Source: Cruorifilaria tuberocauda (Eukaryota; Nematoda; Chromadorea; Rhabditida; Onchocercidae). From it: DNA of 64,000 bases. The notes under the pieces are model-generated. The model was not told where the DNA came from. It did not search any database and saw only the letters and a program-made list of their open reading frames with translations. Made by a program: the position numbers and the translations under genes. The DNA lies in assembly GCA_013365365.1 (NCBI GenBank), contig JABVXU010000005.1:310001-374000 (forward strand), read 5' to 3'. Each line of letters starts with the position of its first letter. The stretch's first letter is position 1. Below, piece by piece: positions 43,897 through 58,340 of the stretch.

Positions 43897-46850
43897 GGTT
43901 AATAATATTCTGATTTACACATCAGTAAAACGTCAAAAGTTTATTCTGTAAATGAATTAATCAAATTGAAGTAACTTTATGGTTTGCTAAGTTGGAAAAA
44001 CATCCACAACTGCGAGAAAATCAAACATCACAAATCAGTAATACATTCTATTATCATATGAGCCTTAAAACTGTTTATTTCAATAGGTAATCAATGTTGT
44101 GATACCTGTTTTCAGAAACCTGAAATTGCATTAGAACCGTTTGTTATTTCCAATGTTTACATAAAAATTCTCTATAATTTGATATTTCAAACTTTTTTTG
44201 TTCTTTTTTGAAGATAAACCGGAAATAAAGACTGATGGATCTTTAAATCCGGAAAAAATTACGATTTTAAATGTAGTAAAATAATTGTTGGAAAGATTAG
44301 TAAACATTGAGAAACTTATATCAGACTATCATTATTATACCATGATTACAGAAGAAAAATTCAACAAAAAGGATACAAATAAGCTTTAAAAAGGTTTTAT
44401 GCCATTATTATTTGTGTTTACCTAAATTTGTTTCAAATTGGAAGAAAGAATTATTGACGTTTAACGATAGAAATTTCATGGAAATACTGCTATACATGCA
44501 ATTTTGAAAGGTATAAATTCTAAAATTTCAAACTCTCCAAATATTTCAAAAAAAAAAAAAAAAGAAATTACTTGAAGAGTAATGCATAACTGAAAACAGA
44601 ATGGAATATATGAGGAGTGCATCAGTTTTGTGAAAAAGTGATCAACGATCAGGATCAGCATACATTTAAACATATACTATTTAAATTAATCTTTTTGATT
44701 TTTAGCCTTTTCTGTAGAACTTCTCACATATCGTAGATGTACAAATGTTATTACATATGTGCGAAATATATAAGTAAAGTAAATTACCACATGAATATAT
44801 TTCAGAAACCTTTTTTATGCTTAACAGTATCTTAATGATATATCCAACAGTAATTCACTTTGTTCAGAAAAAAAAATTCAATTCTACATGATAGGATTGA
44901 TATGGATGAGAATTACCATGTTCTGCAACTTTTCATACAGTCATTATTATTGAAGTTTTGTACATTGTAAATGGTAATAACAGGTCTGCAGAGCTCTATT
45001 CATATAATAGCGAAGATATTCAGAAATAAGTACTATTATCACTGATATCATTGATAATTTAGGATTACTGTGGCGTAGAATATGACCGAAATAATAAATG
45101 GAAGTGATTATTAACAAATGAGCTGGAAAATAGTGAAATGATATTACATTTGTAAATTCATAATCTTTGATCGCTTTTTATAAGTTAAATATATATCAAC
45201 TTGTTGGTAATATTTATATTTGTTAGAGTAATGCAAATAAATGTTGATCAATTAAATGGTAACTGTAAAATAAATATTGTGCTTGAACGAAGAAAGTAAG
45301 AGCAAGGAGTAAGAAAAGGCACATTTTGTTCCTTTTATCAATCTGACTATGAATACTGTTATTGCTTCGTCCTATTATTACTTCACCCAAATTGAATCGA
45401 AGCTTTAACGCTGAAATTGAATGGTAAATTTTTTTTTTTTTTTTTTGGAAGGATAATAGATCGAATTTTTGCTATTGCACCAACGAACTAAATTGTTAGA
45501 ACAGATTAAAACCATCGATGATGAACTTATTCACTGAATCTTTAACCTCTTTACCGATAAATTTCACATGCATTACTATGCTTGACATATACATTTGAAA
45601 TACAAAATAGGAAGGCATCACTTCAAAATTACCAATCAGCCTCCTGTCCACAATAACTCTTGTTTTCGGATAATTAACTTTTAGTACAAAAAAGTACAAT
45701 GAAACAGTCCTTTTACGACTTGAAAATTGTTCTCTTTGATATTTTTAGCACTGAATACCAGATTCGTTTCACTTGCAGACTAAAGTTCTCTTTGTAATGG
45801 ATTAAATGTGCATGTAATACCACCATTAAAAAAATATATAAAAGTAAGCTGCCAAATCAGCACTTTATTAGCTAGCTTAATTGATGGAACAAATTAAACA
45901 ATGAAAAAAGCGTTAACATTCAATAATTTCAATTAGGCAATAACTGAATTCTACACAACTTATATGAAATGATTAGGAGATTTTTCAATATTAATGATAA
46001 AGTGCAAGTAACAGTAAATTTAAAACACATGAAAGCAAATTTGCAACCAAAAATTGCATAAACGATAGGGTTCGTCAAATATGCCATATTTCGAAACTTT
46101 TAAACTGAATTTTGAGTATCTGATTTAAAAAATTTTTTCAATGAGCTTTTTAATTTTCCTAAAATTTTCCAATTTCCTAATATTAACAACGCTGTGAACT
46201 TTCACACTGCTAATTGCTTCCTCGCATAACAATGCTGCTCAAAAATAGTGATACAAAAGAACGGCTAAAACACTAAGTTTTAAATTCATAATACTAAATT
46301 GCAAATGTATAACAACGTGAACAATGAAGAGATCTGATGTATATATGAAAAAAAAACAACCACAAACATTCCACGGAGATCAAAATATCCCTTGAAACAA
46401 ATTTAAATAAAGTTTTAAATAATTTTACTACGGAAAACTACAGAAATAAATTAAAAATAACAGTTGGTTTATCGAAAATTTAATGAAAAAATTTTCATTT
46501 TTATATAACATAGTAACAGCAAAATAAGCACTTGAACAAAGTCCTTTACGGTTTTCAACCAAAACATATAATCAGAGTCTTACTCTATTGCATAATCGCT
46601 CATTGGAATATTCTATATATGATAAAACAAATGATTAATTACATTCTAAATAAAGCTAAAAGAGCGGAAATTAAAAGCAATTAAAAAAATAAATCTTACC
46701 ACGGACAGATGTCACAATATGTAATTAATTTCTGATTCTTTATCAATAGAATTTTGGAAAAAGAAGTCGAAATCTAAGAATATAATAATATATAGAAAAT
46801 ATAGCTAAGAATATAATAATATATAGAAAAGTTATATTAACGCTACGAGT
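43897..46850. other. Intergenic 3 kb, no supported gene
   Basis: No convincing exon chain. A 67-codon minus-strand frame at 45699-45496 has fairly normal composition but no partner exon. A 26-bp A+T-rich direct repeat lies at 46774-46830. The left end should hold the ZIP-like gene promoter. Confidence 0.5.
46774..46830. repeat. 26-bp direct duplication
   Basis: Two adjacent copies (46774-46799 and 46805-46830) of a 26-nt unit beginning ctaagaatataataatatat. They lie just beyond the 3' end of the 192-aa gene. Confidence 0.85.
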
Positions 46851-48716
46851 TCACTTGCGTTTTTTATTTTTGCGACGAGAAGTAGCATTATTGATGCGAT
46901 CGCTGTTGCCATTACTGTTCGGTTTCCGATTCGCATTACCTAAAAATCATGATGATTACAATCATGTATTCATATGAAAAAGTTTAATAACCACAACAGC
47001 ATCACTTCAACATCTTAACTGAAGCTGATTATTGAGTATGATTGTTTATCGGAGTAAATGATTAGCAAACTGAAGATTTTAAGACTTGAGAATTTTTAAA
47101 TTCTCAAAATTTTAAGATTCTAGAAGATCTGAGATAATGTGAAAACTAAGAGCTTTAGGTCAAACTTTTCTTAAGAGCGGAATAAAAAACACTAGAAATA
47201 CTTTGAGCATCACTTCGTTCCAACCGGCGTTGTTTGTTTTCACCGCCATGTATATTATTATCACATTCCATCAATGACGGCACACTTCTTGGTTTTGATT
47301 CGACAGTTGATTTCGATATATTGCTTCTTTTACTGTTACGAATATGTTTCCCTATTAACGCTAACGTTGCCTCATCTTTTATCATCCGTGTACTGGCCTA
47401 AGGATTTTTTATTTCGCTATGGCATTTGTTATTGAGAAATCAAATGAACCAGAAGAATTAATAAAACAGTCATCATCGATGGAATCGTTCATTAAACTCT
47501 ATTTACATTCCACAGTAATCAAATGAAAAAATAGTGATATGTAATTGAATCGAAAAATTTATCTTTAATAATGCAGAAACAGCGAAAATTAACGGAAATT
47601 AAATAAGTCAAACCACAAAGATTGTGTGCTGCTCAGACGTCTCTGAAAGACGATCATTGAATGGATCTGAGATTGGTTTGTTTACATTCGTGATATCTGA
47701 AAAATAAAGCACACCTTAGTTTTTAACAATTTTCAACATCTTAGTTCTTAACGTTGATAAAAACTATTTTGCTCAGAAATATTCAAAATAGTACAAATTT
47801 CGCGGAATTTCTTTTATTTATATTTCCTGATTTTGCCCATGTATTATTCAAAGTCCTAACTATAACCTTCATGCAAAGATGAAGCAGTATTAAAAGAAGA
47901 ATAAAGATAAAGAAAACAAGATAAAATGTGCTTTTTTTAAAAACATTTTAAAGAAATGAAGAATATAGCTATGTCTGAGATTAACTTTTATCTCCCATTT
48001 GAAAGATTTACGAGAAGTAAAAATGTAAAATCTATTGACATAGTGCGGAAGATTTCATTAACACGACAAGGAAAGTGATATAATTTGTATTTTTTAAACT
48101 TTTTATAAATCGTTCGTTTACCAACAATCTCCGATTTCTTAATGTTTTGATGCTCCCGTATGCCACGTTTTTTGGCATTTCACCGATTTTGTTGGAACCA
48201 TTTTATTTACTGCATTTTATAATATTTTTAATATCAATTATGTTGCATCTTATTTTATCAGATTTGATTCCGTTTCATGTACAATTTTCTCATGATGGTA
48301 ATGACGGATTTTCTACAAGTTCTATGTACTATAAGATTGAAACTAAGTGTTCAAAGACAAGCGGAAAGAGAACAGTAATTGACAACTGTGCAAGTGCACA
48401 CAAGCGTGCACATTCAGCGACTCGCAAATATATCTAAAGAAACCGTCTTTCAAAACACTACATAGGACCACATACCGATCATTTGTTTTGTTTCGCATCC
48501 AGTGTTATTCATTTCTGTCGAACTCAACCCTTGTTTACAGTCATCAACACAAAGCTTTTCAAAGTCCCGCTTATCATTTGTCATATTTTCCTTTATATCT
48601 TGATCCTATAATGAAATATGTACTCAATTCAATTATTTAAGTTAATTTTTAATAACAATGCCTTTCGATACCTTTTCTGCTGAAATCGGTATCACCAAAA
48701 ATAAAGAAACCTTCAT
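46851..48716 (-). CDS. Unrecognised 192-aa polar protein with basic tail
   Basis: Exons 48716-48672, 48605-48476, 47696-47614, 47397-47166 and 46939-46851 join in phase. The chain opens MKVSLFLVIPISAEK, then a polar, Asp/Glu/Ser/Asn-rich body with three cysteines in CVDDCKQ and TGCETK, a helix-like block (RMIKDEATLALIGKHIRN), and ends in SRRKNKKRK, a likely nuclear localisation signal. The opening residues are mildly hydrophobic but short for a signal peptide. The family is unknown. The start codon follows directly on a tgtag acceptor and lies about 135 bp after the stop of the preceding gene on the same strand, as in a nematode operon. The alternative is that these exons are the 3' part of that upstream gene, joined from a gtaaac donor in its last exon. 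Confidence 0.6.
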
Positions 48717-48726
48717 CTACAATGTA
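48717..48726 (-). promoter_or_regulatory. Possible operon trans-splice acceptor
   Basis: Minus-strand tacattgtag abuts the ATG at 48716 with no leader between. With only about 135 bp to the upstream stop codon, this is a plausible leader-accepting site for a downstream operon gene. Motif evidence only. Confidence 0.35.
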
Positions 48727-48851
48727 TATAAAAAGTGTACTAGAAAGCAAAATAAACATTGAAATCACATACTACTAATAATACTGCTTATACACATACT
48801 ATAATCCACCAAACAAAAACTGAAAATATCGCATTAAATATTAATATCAAA

Positions 48852-51800
48852 TCATATGTATCTCAATAATTTAATATATTCTAGGATTTCTAATTTCGAA
48901 TTTGCATTCGGATCTTCTAAAAAGCTATTGTGCATTATTCGAATAAAAATGTTTACCAACAAAGCTTTATTGATAATTTCATCAAAAGCAGAACCAAGTT
49001 TCATTCTTCCCATTTCAATGTGAAAATTAGTCAGTTGTACCAACAATATTTTCAAATAATACGGCGGCTGCAACAAATTTCTTATCAGATAAAACTTTGT
49101 AAGACCAATAGTTTCAAATAAATTTTTATTATAAATTAATGATTAAAAATTTTTATTGCATTGAAAATATTAACGAACTTCCGTAATGTGATTTGCAAGA
49201 AGGACTGCCGCAAAATAAAGCTGTATCAGTTCTGTTTCGACACATATTTCACGACTGATATTCATATCACTTAACTTTGGTCTTGATTCCCTGCAAAAAA
49301 TGTATCTCATTGCTAGAGACTATCATTCTTAGAGAACAAGTTTGCTTGGAAAATAAAGCTGAAACCTTTATCTATGATTTATTTATAATCCTGTATTTCA
49401 TAATTGGAAACCATAAGAACTTTAAACGGGTGGTGTCAAACAACATAATGGAAAGGATGAAATGAATGCACTGATGAGAAGTTTCAAAATGGCTATAGCC
49501 ATGATTATATTCAGAATTTCAATTTATTTACTTGATTCCAACTTTATGCTTTACGTAGCTTTTACGCAAATCGATCATTTCCTTTTGTATATGATCTTTT
49601 GCAAGTTCGCAAAATAATTTCAACAATTTTACTGCCACCTGAAAGTTATTAAACAATATTATTTAAAACTTTAATAGATTATATTGGTAGAATGAAGATT
49701 TTGAAAAGTAAAAATAAACAAAAATAAAATATTTAAAAAACACTCGAATATAACCGTCTCGTTTCTCAAAATATAGCTCCTCTAATAATATCACGCATGT
49801 TACGGTCATTAGAAGAGAAGAAAATGTTTATTAAGAATCATTCTTTGTAGAGCTACTGCTGAGACTTACTTCATTTTCGATTTCCAAAACATCGAACGGT
49901 ATAGCAGTTAACTCCTCTGTACTTTTCTTACCATAATATATTGCGCAAATTACAGCATCTTGAATCAATAGCAATGGTTCAATTAGCTGAAGTCCTGAAA
50001 GCAAACATCCAAATTGGTTTAAAGATTGAAGAAATTATAAAAACAGATACAAAAACTGCAAATAATATAATATTTACAGATTTCTGTGACATTTATATAA
50101 ACTAAATAGAATTCAAATTTATTGTAATCACGCTAATTTTCATTCAATCCTTCAGGAAATAAATCGAAATTTCGTTAATGGCAGATTTATAGAACATGTA
50201 CACAAAAACAAAAAATTACGAGTTCGAATTATGGGTTCAAAAATTCACATTGATATTTTTAATATATTTATAATTCAATCTAAGTAGTATCAAATGGAAA
50301 CAAGTGAGCAGCGAACCATGAAATGAACTTTTGGAAATCTCTGTAAGCAAGGGACTTTGACGAGACAGATCGATCTGATTCGCGATTGCTCTAATAACTT
50401 CTACTAAGTTATTTATTTGGTTACTTGAAAATCTGTTGTGATTTCGGATAACATCGACAAGTGCACCAGATATGTCATGTCCAGCAATTCTCACTGATGT
50501 TGAAAACCCTGAAGATAACTCTAATTCTGAATATATTTGAATATTTTATATAGATATGAAATACATATTTTCGCATGGATACATTCTGAGAAAAAAGTTT
50601 AAAGTGGCATTATAAATCTCTTACCATCTTTCAATATATCCAATGCCAGTTCAGAATGAATAGCTGCCAACTCAAAAAGTTTTCGCAAGAGACTGCGACC
50701 AGAAATATCGCTATCATCTGTATCAGTCATCACTTCCAATTTCTGTTTGCTTTCTTCCTTCAAGGCTTTGTAAAGCAATGATGGGATCTGAATTTCGAAA
50801 CTTCTTTTATTAAAAAAAAACTTTTTACCACAAATATTTACCGTTTCAGCAACAAACGCGTATCTTTCTGCTAATAAGCTATAAGCAGATTACACTGAAA
50901 ACAAAAATACTTAAAAAATTTTCTCCTAAAAAACAGCTCAAGATTTTCCACTGTAGCAGATTTAACTTTATTTCTATGACATTTTTGAAATGCTACTAAC
51001 AAAATAAATACTGAAATCGAAAAATAATATGCTACTAACTTCTCTCTTGTAAGATACGAGAGACTTATAAAACCACGAAGCTAGAGCATATCTGTAAGTC
51101 CATGATGATTTATCAAAGCAAGTGAGCAAACTTTTAAATGCATTTGTCTCGATAAAGACTCCATCTTCTAAAACAAAAAGTAAATCTAAAAAAACAGAAG
51201 AACCATATAAAAACTTGCAGTTCAAATTGATAATGGAACTTTCTGTCATAGATGACTTTGAATAGTAAGACTATCTTAATAAATATATTTAAAACATACC
51301 TTCAAGCCGTTTACCCAATAACCGTAAACAATCATTACAAGAATCAATAATTGCATAATCGTCTCTATTTTCATTTATTATGTCTAATAGAATAGAAATA
51401 GACTGTAGAATGGAAATCCCAGAACTGCTGTTGCCTGCTCTTTCACCTAGTTTTATACCTAGAAAGTTCAATTCAATCAAAGTCAAAAATCTACCATACA
51501 ACACACTATTATTTTTGATCATCGAAATATAAAAATTGACGCCATTGAAACGGAAGTTTAATCAAGTATGGATACTTAATGCACTTATATCTGAAATTAG
51601 TTCACTAACAGAATACATCCAAATACTTGTTGAATACTATTTTTTCCGCTATCCAGTATAGATTTTGAAGATTTGAGATAATCTTAAGGTTATAAAAAGA
51701 TTCAGAAGCATTACGGGAGCCGAACGGTACTTCATTACCTTCTTCAGCTTTCCAATTAATCGGAGTACATCGTGCGCCAACAGACGTTAATAATTTCTTT

Positions 51801-54800
51801 TCAATTTCTAGTGCAATTTCCTGGTAAAAAACCTGTGTTAGTGTCGGCAGAACAATATAATCCAGGACAACAGAACCGTCTATAAGAGCAAAATCAACAA
51901 TATCACCAAAATTGGCAGCAGAAACTTCCGCATTATCATCTTCTTCATTTTCTGCAACAAGTTGGAATCATGATGATTCGTTTTCCATTTTTATAATACA
52001 AAAATAAAACAGGAAAGTGGAAATAGCTTGAATTACCTTTATTTATGTTACTTGTAACTCCATATCATACTGAATAATCAAAAGTCAATTACTAGTTCAA
52101 TTAATTCAAAAATAAAGATGACCTATTTCATTTTTCTTATTCTTCGATAATGCGTGACGTTCACGACACAATGCTGCACATATATAAACGAAATTTCGAC
52201 GTTTTGTATTAGATTGTAAAGATGACCGCTCGAGAGTCAAAATAACTCTTAAATCAAACAAAGTAATATATGATGCAATACAAAAGGTTTTCGAAATTCA
52301 AGAGTGGTAAAACAAGATGCTAAATTAATGCTGAATGTTAATGCTGAATTAACTACAATTGCTTGAGATGCTACAAATCTTACGGTGAAAAATTTGCCAT
52401 TAATGACTGAAAATTACCTCAATGCGAACATTAAAATTGGTGTTTTACGTAGAGTTCTTTTGTCCTTCTCAAACGATGCTTCCAATTTAATGTTACAGTA
52501 TGCTGGCAGCTTACGCAAAATCTTCAAAGATTCGATAACAATAAAACAAAGAAAACAAAGAAAAACTGTCTCAGCTATTTGAGACTAAGAATTTCAAAGA
52601 AATGTAAACTTACTCTAATAAAATTTGGTACCATCAATGCATTCTCTAAACACTGCCGAAATACTGACATTAAAGTATCAACAGGTGACATCATAAGAAG
52701 CCACGCGCACTGCAAAAGAATAGTAAAGCATATATTCTTTCGATACTATAACTATTTCATTAATTTTGCAAACAAAAAAGTTTCTAAATGGGATTTTCAT
52801 CTAAGTTAAGGACTTGGGAAACATACATTTAACAAAAATGTTTCAAGAACAAAACTGCATTAATGATATAATTAATCAACAACCTCGTCAACCGCTTTTT
52901 CAAATTTAACTTGATTCGTATGAAGCTGTGCGTGGTCTTCCATAAAACTGAGAAGTATTCTCACATCTTCATCGAAATTCTGAGCATGGAAAAATTTTTG
53001 TAAATTCAGATATTTAAGACTATGAATAAATAGCAATTAACGTGAATGGTCAAATAAATCATAAGCTATTCATCCATCATGAATGTTTCGCATTTAACGT
53101 TTTCTAATAAAACATACATAATACATGTGTATGCACATAACTTGATTTGATAATTTCTGATTCGCTCGTGAGCGATCTAGACTCACAACGGTAACAAGTT
53201 ATGAAATTTTTTCTTGTAAATTTAGAATGAAATACCTGGTAAAAGCGTTTGAAATTCTTCTGATTGCCATTCATTTCACGGAATGTCTCATAAAAATATG
53301 CCATTATTGCATTCCAATCTTTGTAATTACATGCGACGTGTTTTAAAACTTTCAAAAACTCATTAGCAACATGAAGGTCCGCTAATGATTCCAATTTAGG
53401 CAGAATATTGCATATCCTGCAAATTTTTATAAGTTTGTCACAGTCATACGCTAAATACAAGTGAGATATTAGACAACCAGTCCACTTAGTCATCTACTGT
53501 AATAATTTCACGCTGCTAATACTGCTGTACATCAGACATAGCCTTGCGCTGCTTTTTAAAAATATTGTGATAATTCAGCTAATAAATGTTTACGTTGTTT
53601 TGTATATACCGAAAAATTACATAAAAAATACTTTTTAAAAAGAGCAAAATCATATTTTGTAGTTGAATGTAATTCAACAAGTTTGTGCATTTCAAATATA
53701 TCGAAGTCTTGAAGTGTATTTTTACTAATGAGTTTGTCCACGATTTGTGTGAATTTTTCAGTTTCCTGCAAATAAAATTAATTACGAATAATCAATGAGA
53801 TATATCCAATTTCTTGCACAGACATAGTTGAAGGTATGAAACAATTTTTTGATATTAACCTCAGTATTCATAGCCTGTGATGTGGAGAAGGAAAAGATTT
53901 TGTGCGCAAAAACCGATTTCGCTTCTGTATTAGATCGTACTGTCTATAAATTTAAAATATTACGAATTTACATCAAGAAAATTATTTCAAGCATTAAAGA
54001 TATCAATCGATTATTATTCATCAATGATCTACTTACCTGTCCATACATTTCCAAAACTGCTTTTGGTAATTTCTTCATTAAACTGTCCAGTCCTGAAATG
54101 TTATTCACGACTTGTGTTTACTATGAGAGCGATAGGATGCAAATTCAGTTAAAGATATTTGCTTTAAATTTTCGCTAACCCGTATGATTCAAAAGTTGTT
54201 TGGCAGCACAATAAATCATATCGAATTCGCTCACTTCATCTGATGAAAATAAATGTGGAATAGACCTAAAATTTGCAATAGGCCAAAAGCTTTTGATTTC
54301 ATAAATTAAATGTCATTGAATAATTCTCAGAAACAACTTAAATTAATTACAGTAACCATGAGCTTCTTCAAATCAATTCTACTATTAAATTGAGATTTAT
54401 ACAAAACAAACATAATATAAAAAACCTGATATCATATATTGTATGAAAAAAGAAAAGACAGTTTGAAAGCACATCTGCGAGTTTTTCTCCGCTGCATTTG
54501 ACATATAAATCCCATATCTCTTCAGTCTTTAGATTGATATTCACACTGCAAAATGGCTTAAAATTTTAAGGTCTTACCTATAAATTATGCTTAAGAAATA
54601 TCGTTACAAAGAAGAAATAATGACCAAACAATTTACAGTTTATAATGCACAAATATGTAAAAGAATTACCTTTTTTCCTTAGCATATGTCACAATTGCAC
54701 TAGCAGTGTTTGCCAAAACTCGTTGCACAATACTAATGACTGTTTCACGAATTTCTTGCCTTCTATCAAGTTGAAGTTCGGCATGCCAAAGCGTTTCGAT

Positions 54801-55211
54801 TAATTCCTTGAGTGTCCGATGCGGTAAACAATATTTTACTAATTCACTCGCCGAAGCATATAGTCCGATAGCATTTTTCAGAATCGAGGAAAAATTTTCC
54901 AACTATAGAAATGCATGTGATTACTAAGTTATAGAACAAGTAATAATAATAATGTAAGAAAATATAAACCTGCAAAAAGCTTCAATTTTCATTTAATAGT
55001 AGGTTAATGAAGAAAACATTATGGAGAGAAAATATTTTGGCATTATTTGTCCTAATATTGTGTAATTTAGTAGTGATAACCAGCAGTAATCTGGAAAAAA
55101 AAATAGCACGTCATTTAATCACTAGATGACAATAAAAAAAGCGATTATTTATCAATAAATACAAAGAATCAAACAAACCTCATCGATTGCTGTTTGCAAA
55201 TCGGTTGCCAT
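48852..55211 (-). CDS. Large helical-repeat protein, about 1000 aa, function unknown
   Basis: At least 22 exons from ATG 55211 (MATDLQTAIDE) to TGA at 48854-48852, with phases that agree through nearly the whole chain. Main blocks: 54903-54671, 54546-54427 and 54267-54180 regions, 54092-54036, 53949-53862, 53768-53607, 53493-53237, 52973-52884, 52710-52617, 52495-52391, 52259-52126, 51957-51742, 51463-51303, 51169-51035, 50871-50843, 50789-50622, 50510-50320, 49996-49870, 49638-49525, 49288-49172, 49069-48852. The protein is leucine-rich with repeated helical pairs and no membrane segment, signal peptide or catalytic motif, like HEAT/ARM scaffolds. A faint resemblance to the FIRRM/C1orf112 (DUF4487) family is seen around IWDLYVKC...LADVLSNCLFFFH; FANCI-like scaffolds are another possibility. 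Neither is secure. One acidic segment (NEEDDN) lies mid-protein. Boundaries of the small exon near 50850 are the weakest. Confidence 0.65.
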
Positions 55212-58200
55212 TGATGATTAAAAGTTTAGTGCTAAAAGCAACTATTTACTCTTTGAAATTTCATTTACTTCAAGTTAATTCCACGTAAAACATTTCGAAA
55301 TGTAAAAAAAAAAAATCCTTTAACTTTTCTACTAATATTTCTTATTGTATTTTCTCAACCTCTTAGCATTGATCACACTGAACGAAATCTACCCTTCATC
55401 TATCGATCTCAAATTTTATTTAATCCAGGTATTCAATCTATAACTGATAAAATCTCATTTATCTGTTCTTTTTCAAGTTCAATATTTATCTCTTCTTACC
55501 GCTATACTACTAACATTATTAGCCTAGAGAAACGACCTTCCTTTGACCTTCGCAAGCCTGATTACAAGGCTTCATCCATGAAATTCCAGCATGACTATCT
55601 ATCATTGACTCCTCTTTCAACAGCACTGTGAAAAATGTGTCTCACAATGAATTAATATGGAGTGCTTTCATCATTTCCAGTAAAGCTGAGGAAGTTTTGG
55701 GAAGTCGATAATCGATAATATATCTTTTGATTATACTATCACTATCATTAACAGTAGATATCAACAAATCATTAACTGATTGGAAAGGACCGTTTTTACC
55801 ATCGCTGTCTCAATCCCTTACCTTGTAATTTGTCTTGATCAACCAAATAAAACGGTTTTTCGCAAATATGCGTTCCGGAAAAACAAATCATACTGTATTA
55901 ACTTGAAGGGAAATTTTTCACTTCCTGGATTTCATATTGTATTTCTTCATAATTCTTATTAATTGATATTTCAATTTATTTATCCTTTGCATTAAACATT
56001 ATTATATTAGAATTAAATATTAGAAATTAAAGATTAGAAATAATTATTAGAAAATTAATAGTAAAAATATATATTAATCATTATTTCGATTTAAAAGCTT
56101 AGAGAAATTAACTGAAACAAAACAAAATAAAATTGTATTACAGTACAGTTTGATCCATTTAATAGAACAGAAATGTTTTGTTTGTTTTACAATTTCACAA
56201 TGTGCAAATCATTTAAAACAATTGAAAAGAAAGGAATACGAAAATATTTTTTTTTTCTTTGCAATTTGCAAAATGGAAATTTGTTTTCTCACTCTTTCTT
56301 TCTGCACCAATTTCATCAAAAAGAATCCTTCTCGAAATTTCCAAAAAGAAACAAACATGAATGAATTTATTTCCTAATTCATAAATAATTTTCTAAATTT
56401 TTGCATTTTATCTTCTAATTCCCATATTATTGAGTTTTAGTAACTGTAACTATAAGCAGTTTTAGTAACTGTAAGTATTAGTAACTGTAACTATAAGCAA
56501 ACATTCTGCAGATGAACATGAAAATGAGTCCATTTTGAATTAATTTTAATTCTTCATGAAACCTATTGTTGTATATATTAAGGCTAGATCTTCACCGCAA
56601 ACATTATTTTAATTTTAACGAAAGAATTATACAGGTTTCCTGAATTTTCAACATTTATGCAGCAAGTCTATCTCTGTAATTGTTACATCAAACTTTGGAA
56701 GTAATAGAAGCAAAAAAAAAACTTCACTTTGCATGTTTTCTTGTAAATTCTTGGATTTTTCTGTGTGAAATTATAACTGTCGCAAAAATTTATTACCAAT
56801 ATTTCATTATTGCAAAATGCTTTATTTATTGAAATTCTTTGCTTACAGTTATTTGTTAACAATTTCGAATTTCAATTTTTCGCTTCAACTTGTTAGAGGA
56901 AAATTTTCTAATCTTATTTCGTACTAATTTATGAAATCTCAATTTACGAAATTATTGTTTTTTGTGATTAAATTTTATTAAATTAACATAATGTAAAATT
57001 TTAATTATAATTGGCACTGTATATTTTCTGTTTTTCTGAATTTGATTATTGTCGCGAAGAACTTTAAATTCATTCACATGATTAAGATATTTTGTATGAT
57101 TGATATTCATGATTAAAAAAAAGACAATCTTTAATTAATATTAGTTTAATGAGTATGTGGATGTTTTGTTTACTGTTATATGTTCTCTTCTAAGTATTAA
57201 AATCAACTCACTTCCCTGATTTTCCATTTTTTGCTCTTGAAAAGATCAGACAATCTCGCTTAACCATGAAATTTTTTATTTCATGTCTACATGATTTTTC
57301 CACTAAATTTAATTTCCATTGATTTCATCTCACGTACGTGTTTATACGATTATCATTGATTTCTTTTGTATGTCCTATGTGATGTAAAAATTGAATACTA
57401 TATTTTAGTGTGAAGTTTGAAATAAAATTTAACATGAAATTTATGCTAAACGATATTGAATTTTCGATTGCAATTTATCAATGAGAAAAAGGAAATGAAA
57501 TTGAAAATGCTTTCACAATATTAATTTCTGCAAAATACAAAAAAAAATAAATAAATAAATAAATGAATTGTGTAGACGAAATACATAGTTATCGCATTAA
57601 ATTAATTATTCAGAGGAGAGGATTTAACACGGAAATGCTGAGCATTTTTGAAGAAATTCAGAAATTGGCAGTTCTTCACTTCTTAGCCCATTGTTTATTT
57701 TCAAATTAACTTCATCCTGAAATTCAATTAATTTTCAGTTTTCAAAAAACACAAGTGAAATGTTTGCTTTTATTAGAAAAATCAGAAACTTGATGAAAAA
57801 GAACAATTTGAACTTTCGATAAGAAACAATAGATTGGAATTTAATCTAAGATAGAATTACTTTTATTCAAATTATATATCATGGAGGATTTTGTGTGAAA
57901 GTTAAAGTGTGTACAAAAAGTGCATTCCATTATTTCTGTAGCGCTTGGAATTTGGAAAATTTTAAAAATTAAGAATATCAGACAATGTCACAATTTTTGA
58001 AGGATATTTTTTTTGGTTGAATATCTGATTAGATGAAATTTCAACTTTCAACTGAAATGCTTTTCTCATTAAAGCATATGCTAATAATGCATCTGCAAAT
58101 GACAATCATTTCAATTGCTAAAGTTTAATCTAGCTATTAATTATTCCTAAATAATCTTTTTCATGTACTTTTTCCATTTCTGCTTCTGCTTAACTGCTTC

Positions 58201-58340
58201 GAAATTTGCCTAGAATTTGAAAATCAATCGTATAAAAGAAGTTTCTTCCTGAACAAGGTGTTAGCGAGGATGTTTGCTGAAATTATTAGATTTTATTCCC
58301 ACTCCTCAATAGAACTGATCACCAAGTAACTCACTTGACT
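55212..58340. other. Intergenic 3 kb, no supported gene
   Basis: A+T-rich, with only chance frames up to 75 codons. It contains a small tandem repeat at 56434-56499 and an (aaat)n run near 57545. Its left end should carry the promoter of the large helical gene. Confidence 0.6.
56434..56499. repeat. Tandem repeat, about 22-25-nt unit, three copies
   Basis: Copies of ttagtaactgtaactataag with one shortened variant (ttagtaactgtaagta) in the middle. Unremarkable local expansion. Confidence 0.85.

Noticed and set aside
45496..45699. 67-codon minus-strand frame with fairly normal composition
   Set aside because: No partner exon, signal or similarity; could be a relic but cannot be supported.
48147..48437. 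96-codon plus-strand hydrophobic frame
   Set aside because: It lies within an intron of the minus-strand 192-aa gene and has no splice or homology support.
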